Source: Spongiihabitans sp965206355 (GTDB taxonomy: Bacteria; Pseudomonadota; Gammaproteobacteria; Arenicellales; Poriferihabitantaceae). From it: a stretch of 64,000 bases of DNA. The position numbers were made by a program, and so were the translations under genes. Location: positions 992,001-1,056,000 of the forward strand of contig OZ242212.1 in NCBI GenBank assembly GCA_965206355.1. The letters run 5' to 3'. The notes beneath the pieces were generated by a model that had not been told where the DNA came from, ran no database searches, and saw only the letters and a program-made list of their open reading frames with translations. Positions 61,819 through 64,000 of this stretch are shown in pieces (the first letter of the stretch is position 1; every line of letters begins with the position of its first letter).

Positions 61819-62713
61819 ACGGGAAGTTTATCCTCCAATGGTTAGCAATATCAACTCTGCGTGCCAGCCAAACCTGATCTTTTGCCAGCACATAGTCCAA
61901 AAATCGGGCCAAAGCTACCGCTCTGCCTGGGCGACCTGCCAAACGACAATGCAGTCCGACTGACATCATTTTCGGTGCCTGATCGGCTTCATCGTACAGG
62001 CAGTCAAAGGTATCTTTGAGGTAGTTAAAAAATTGCTCACCGCAATTAAATCCCTGAGCAGTAGCAAACCGCATATCGTTGGCATCCAGCGTATAAGGCA
62101 CCATCAACAAAGGCTTTTGGTAGTGGCTAATCCAGTAGGGTAATTCATCGGCATAGCTATCTGCACTGTAAACGAATCCACCCAAATCAGCGGTAATACG
62201 ATGCGTTGCAGGGCTGCTCCGACCCAAATAAAACCCCTGCGGGCGAGTACCGGTTACTTCGCTATGTATTTCGATTGCCTTTTGCAGATGTTCTATTTCA
62301 ATTTGTTCGGGTACAAATTGATAATCAATCCAGCGGTATCCGTGACTGGCAATTTCCCAATTACTTTTCAACATGGCACCAACCGCCAATGGGTTTCTTT
62401 GTATCGCCATAGCCACGGCGAATACGGTAAGTGGAATTTCTCGCTCGGTAAACAACCGATACAATCTCCAGAATCCCGTTCGGGAACCGAATTCATAGAT
62501 CGACTCCATATTGATATGGCGCATATTTTCATAAGGCTGGGCACCAACAATCTCTGACAGAAATGCCTCTGAATGGGAATCACCATGAATGATATTGCTT
62601 TCTCCACCTTCCTCATAGTTGAGCACAAATTGCAGCGCAATTCTGGCACCGTTTTTCCATCTGGGGTTGGGCGGTTGTTGACCATAGCCAATCATATCTC
62701 TGGAGTAGCTCAT
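61811..62713 (-). CDS. puuE: PuuE allantoinase (polysaccharide deacetylase family)
   Basis: 300-residue metal-independent type allantoinase converting allantoin to allantoate. The N-terminus RDMIGYGQQPPNPRWKNGAR is the PuuE signature, NYEEGGESNIIHGD near residue 33 and WEIASHGYRWIDYQ near residue 120 follow, and the C-terminal half has SVGLHCRLAGRPGRAVALAR. The context with puuD, alc and allA confirms the purine role. Confidence 0.95.
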   Translation of the reverse strand: MSYSRDMIGYGQQPPNPRWKNGARIALQFVLNYEEGGESNIIHGDSHSEAFLSEIVGAQPYENMRHINMESIYEFGSRTGFWRLYRLFTEREIPLTVFAVAMAIQRNPLAVGAMLKSNWEIASHGYRWIDYQFVPEQIEIEHLQKAIEIHSEVTGTRPQGFYLGRSSPATHRITADLGGFVYSADSYADELPYWISHYQKPLLMVPYTLDANDMRFATAQGFNCGEQFFNYLKDTFDCLYDEADQAPKMMSVGLHCRLAGRPGRAVALARFLDYVLAKDQVWLARRVDIANHWRINFPYE

Positions 62714-62734
62714 AATCGCTGCACTTATTCAGGT

Positions 62735-63967
62735 TTATTCAGAAAGCTGCGCGGGCGTGGTTAATGATGAATACCATTGCCCGATTAAATCCCGCTCCTG
62801 CTGAGTGATTTTGGTCAGATTTCCGAGTGGCATGGTTTTAGTCAGCACGGCGGAACGATAAATACGCGCGGCATTTGTGCGCACTTGCTCAGCATCATCC
62901 ATGGCCAAACCAGCTGGCGGTGCAACAAATCCCGCTTGGGTCGGTGATGCGGAATGACAACCGCTACAGCGCGCCCGAATAATCTCCTGAACCATTGAAT
63001 CCGTATCCACTTTTTCCTGAGTCGCTACTGTTGATGGCGACACGGCAGTTGCTGTGGGCATGCTCGGAACGCTAAACCACATCACCAACAGCATAGCAAG
63101 AAAAGCAACGGGTAGTATCCACCATAGTGATTTTATAACATGGCGGACATTAAAATAATGGCGGACAGCCACAGAGATTAACGAAATAAAAATCAACACC
63201 AGCCAATTCCAAGTATGGCCGTAGGTACTCGGAAAATGATTACTAATCATCAAAAAAAGCACCGGCAACGTCAGATAATTATTATGGGTTGAGCGTAGCA
63301 AACCATTTTTTCCGATTGCAGGGTCAATCGGCCGCTGTTGCTTTAATGCCGCTACCATTGCTTTTTGGGCAGGAATAATGACAAAGAAAACATTGCCTAC
63401 CATCATCGTGCCGATGGCCGCACCGATATGAATATAAGCACCACGCCCACTAAACACTTCGCTTAAAAGATATGCCAGCAGCGATAGATATAATACCAGC
63501 GCGATTGCCAGCAACAGCGGGGTCTTGCGTAATGCTGAACGACAAAGACCATCATAAACAAACCACGAACCGATAACCGAAATAATGGCAATGACAATCG
63601 CCTTTGCCGGAGTTATCGCCATTACCGTTGCATCAATCAGGAATAAACGGGCATTAAAATAATAGACAACAATCAACAGCGTCATACCACTTAACCAAGT
63701 GGTATAGGCCTCCCACTTAAACCAATGCAACTGCTTCGGCAATTGTTGCGGACCTGTTTTGAATTTTTTCAGGTGATAAAATCCGCCACCGTGAATTGCC
63801 CAGAGATTGCCAGCAATGCCCTTATCCTTATTCTGAGATAACCTGCGATCTAAATTATTCTCCAGCCAATTGAAATAAAACGAAGCACCAATCCAGGCTA
63901 CGCCAACAATGAAGTGAATCCAGCGAATTATCAAATTGGCCCATTCATGGATGAAACTTTCAATCAT
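62735..63967 (-). CDS. puuD: PuuD-type urate oxidase with C-terminal cytochrome c domain
   Basis: 410-residue membrane protein oxidising urate. The N-terminal HEWANLIIRWIHFIVGVAWI and WAIHGGGFYHLKKF lead into an eight- to nine-helix membrane domain including STHNNYLTLPVLFLMISNHF near residue 228. A C-terminal periplasmic heme domain carries CSGCHSASPTQAGF near residue 335 with a Met ligand in TKTMPLGNLT. Such enzymes pass electrons to the respiratory chain through the fused cytochrome instead of making H2O2. First visible gene of the minus-strand purine set; 33 bp remain to the window end. Confidence 0.95.
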   Translation of the reverse strand: MIESFIHEWANLIIRWIHFIVGVAWIGASFYFNWLENNLDRRLSQNKDKGIAGNLWAIHGGGFYHLKKFKTGPQQLPKQLHWFKWEAYTTWLSGMTLLIVVYYFNARLFLIDATVMAITPAKAIVIAIISVIGSWFVYDGLCRSALRKTPLLLAIALVLYLSLLAYLLSEVFSGRGAYIHIGAAIGTMMVGNVFFVIIPAQKAMVAALKQQRPIDPAIGKNGLLRSTHNNYLTLPVLFLMISNHFPSTYGHTWNWLVLIFISLISVAVRHYFNVRHVIKSLWWILPVAFLAMLLVMWFSVPSMPTATAVSPSTVATQEKVDTDSMVQEIIRARCSGCHSASPTQAGFVAPPAGLAMDDAEQVRTNAARIYRSAVLTKTMPLGNLTKITQQERDLIGQWYSSLTTPAQLSE

Positions 63968-64000
63968 TTTGGTTTAACTTCATTACTCTAACCCACGTTC

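Noticed and set aside
1..64000. tRNA or rRNA genes
   Set aside because: Gaps between genes were scanned for cloverleaf-like ends and rRNA motifs by eye; none was convincing. A computed tRNA scan would settle it.

Overview
The window looks like a chromosomal segment of a gammaproteobacterium. Supporting genes are cmoA-cmoB, a divergent cytochrome c4/engB pair, DUF484-xerC, rpmB-rpmG, queG, aroC and malate synthase G. Core genes have intermediate GC. An AT-rich restriction-modification pair stands out as foreign, and many genes are broken, so this is a genome carrying mobile DNA and undergoing gene loss.

Layout. 1-6.35 kb: a type II-C CRISPR-Cas locus with cas9 (5' end outside the window), cas1, cas2 and an array of 38 identical 36-bp repeats, abutted by a transposase remnant that looks IS256-like. 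6.6-13.4 kb (minus): ATP-dependent 5-oxoprolinase, glutathione synthetase and propionyl-CoA synthetase, then an MFS carrier on the plus strand. 15-15.5 kb: ribosomal proteins L28 and L33. 16.3-23.4 kb: betaine-homocysteine methyltransferase, an HDAC-like deacetylase, a malonyl transferase, folD, cytochrome c4, engB and queG. 23.9-28 kb: a ferric iron ABC transporter behind a Fur-type promoter. 28.3-36.2 kb: DUF484, xerC, bcp, an M16 protease, a GIY-YIG protein, an NRDE protein and ylqF. 36.2-41.1 kb is a zone of decay: a truncated gene beside an adenine methyltransferase, a sugar-nucleotide dehydrogenase tail, remains of an L-fucose oxidation operon, and a chimera of carboxylase and URC1-like fragments. 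41-43.3 kb: URC4 and a 2-hydroxyacid dehydrogenase. 43.5-53.3 kb: the propionyl-CoA to succinyl-CoA module (mutase, PccB, PccA, MeaB, epimerase), interrupted by a broken hicBA pair and by the R-M pair. 53.3-56 kb: cmoAB, then a broken DUF2779 gene and a truncated WYL-type regulator. 56.2-64 kb: aroC and a minus-strand urate-to-malate set (puuD, puuE, alc, allA, lysE-type exporter, glcB).

Six copies of a 139-bp element with inverted ends beginning GAGACCTTTGCACG and mostly 5-bp target duplications are scattered through the window. One sits in frame inside the adenine methyltransferase, one lies between the iron promoter and fbpA, one interrupts the DUF2779 pseudogene, and two flank queG.

The strongest leads are: a complete sigma70-like promoter inside every CRISPR repeat, pointing away from the cas genes; the in-frame, stop-free insertion element; the chimeric and decayed catabolic operons; and the two defence or toxin modules inserted into the propionate cluster.
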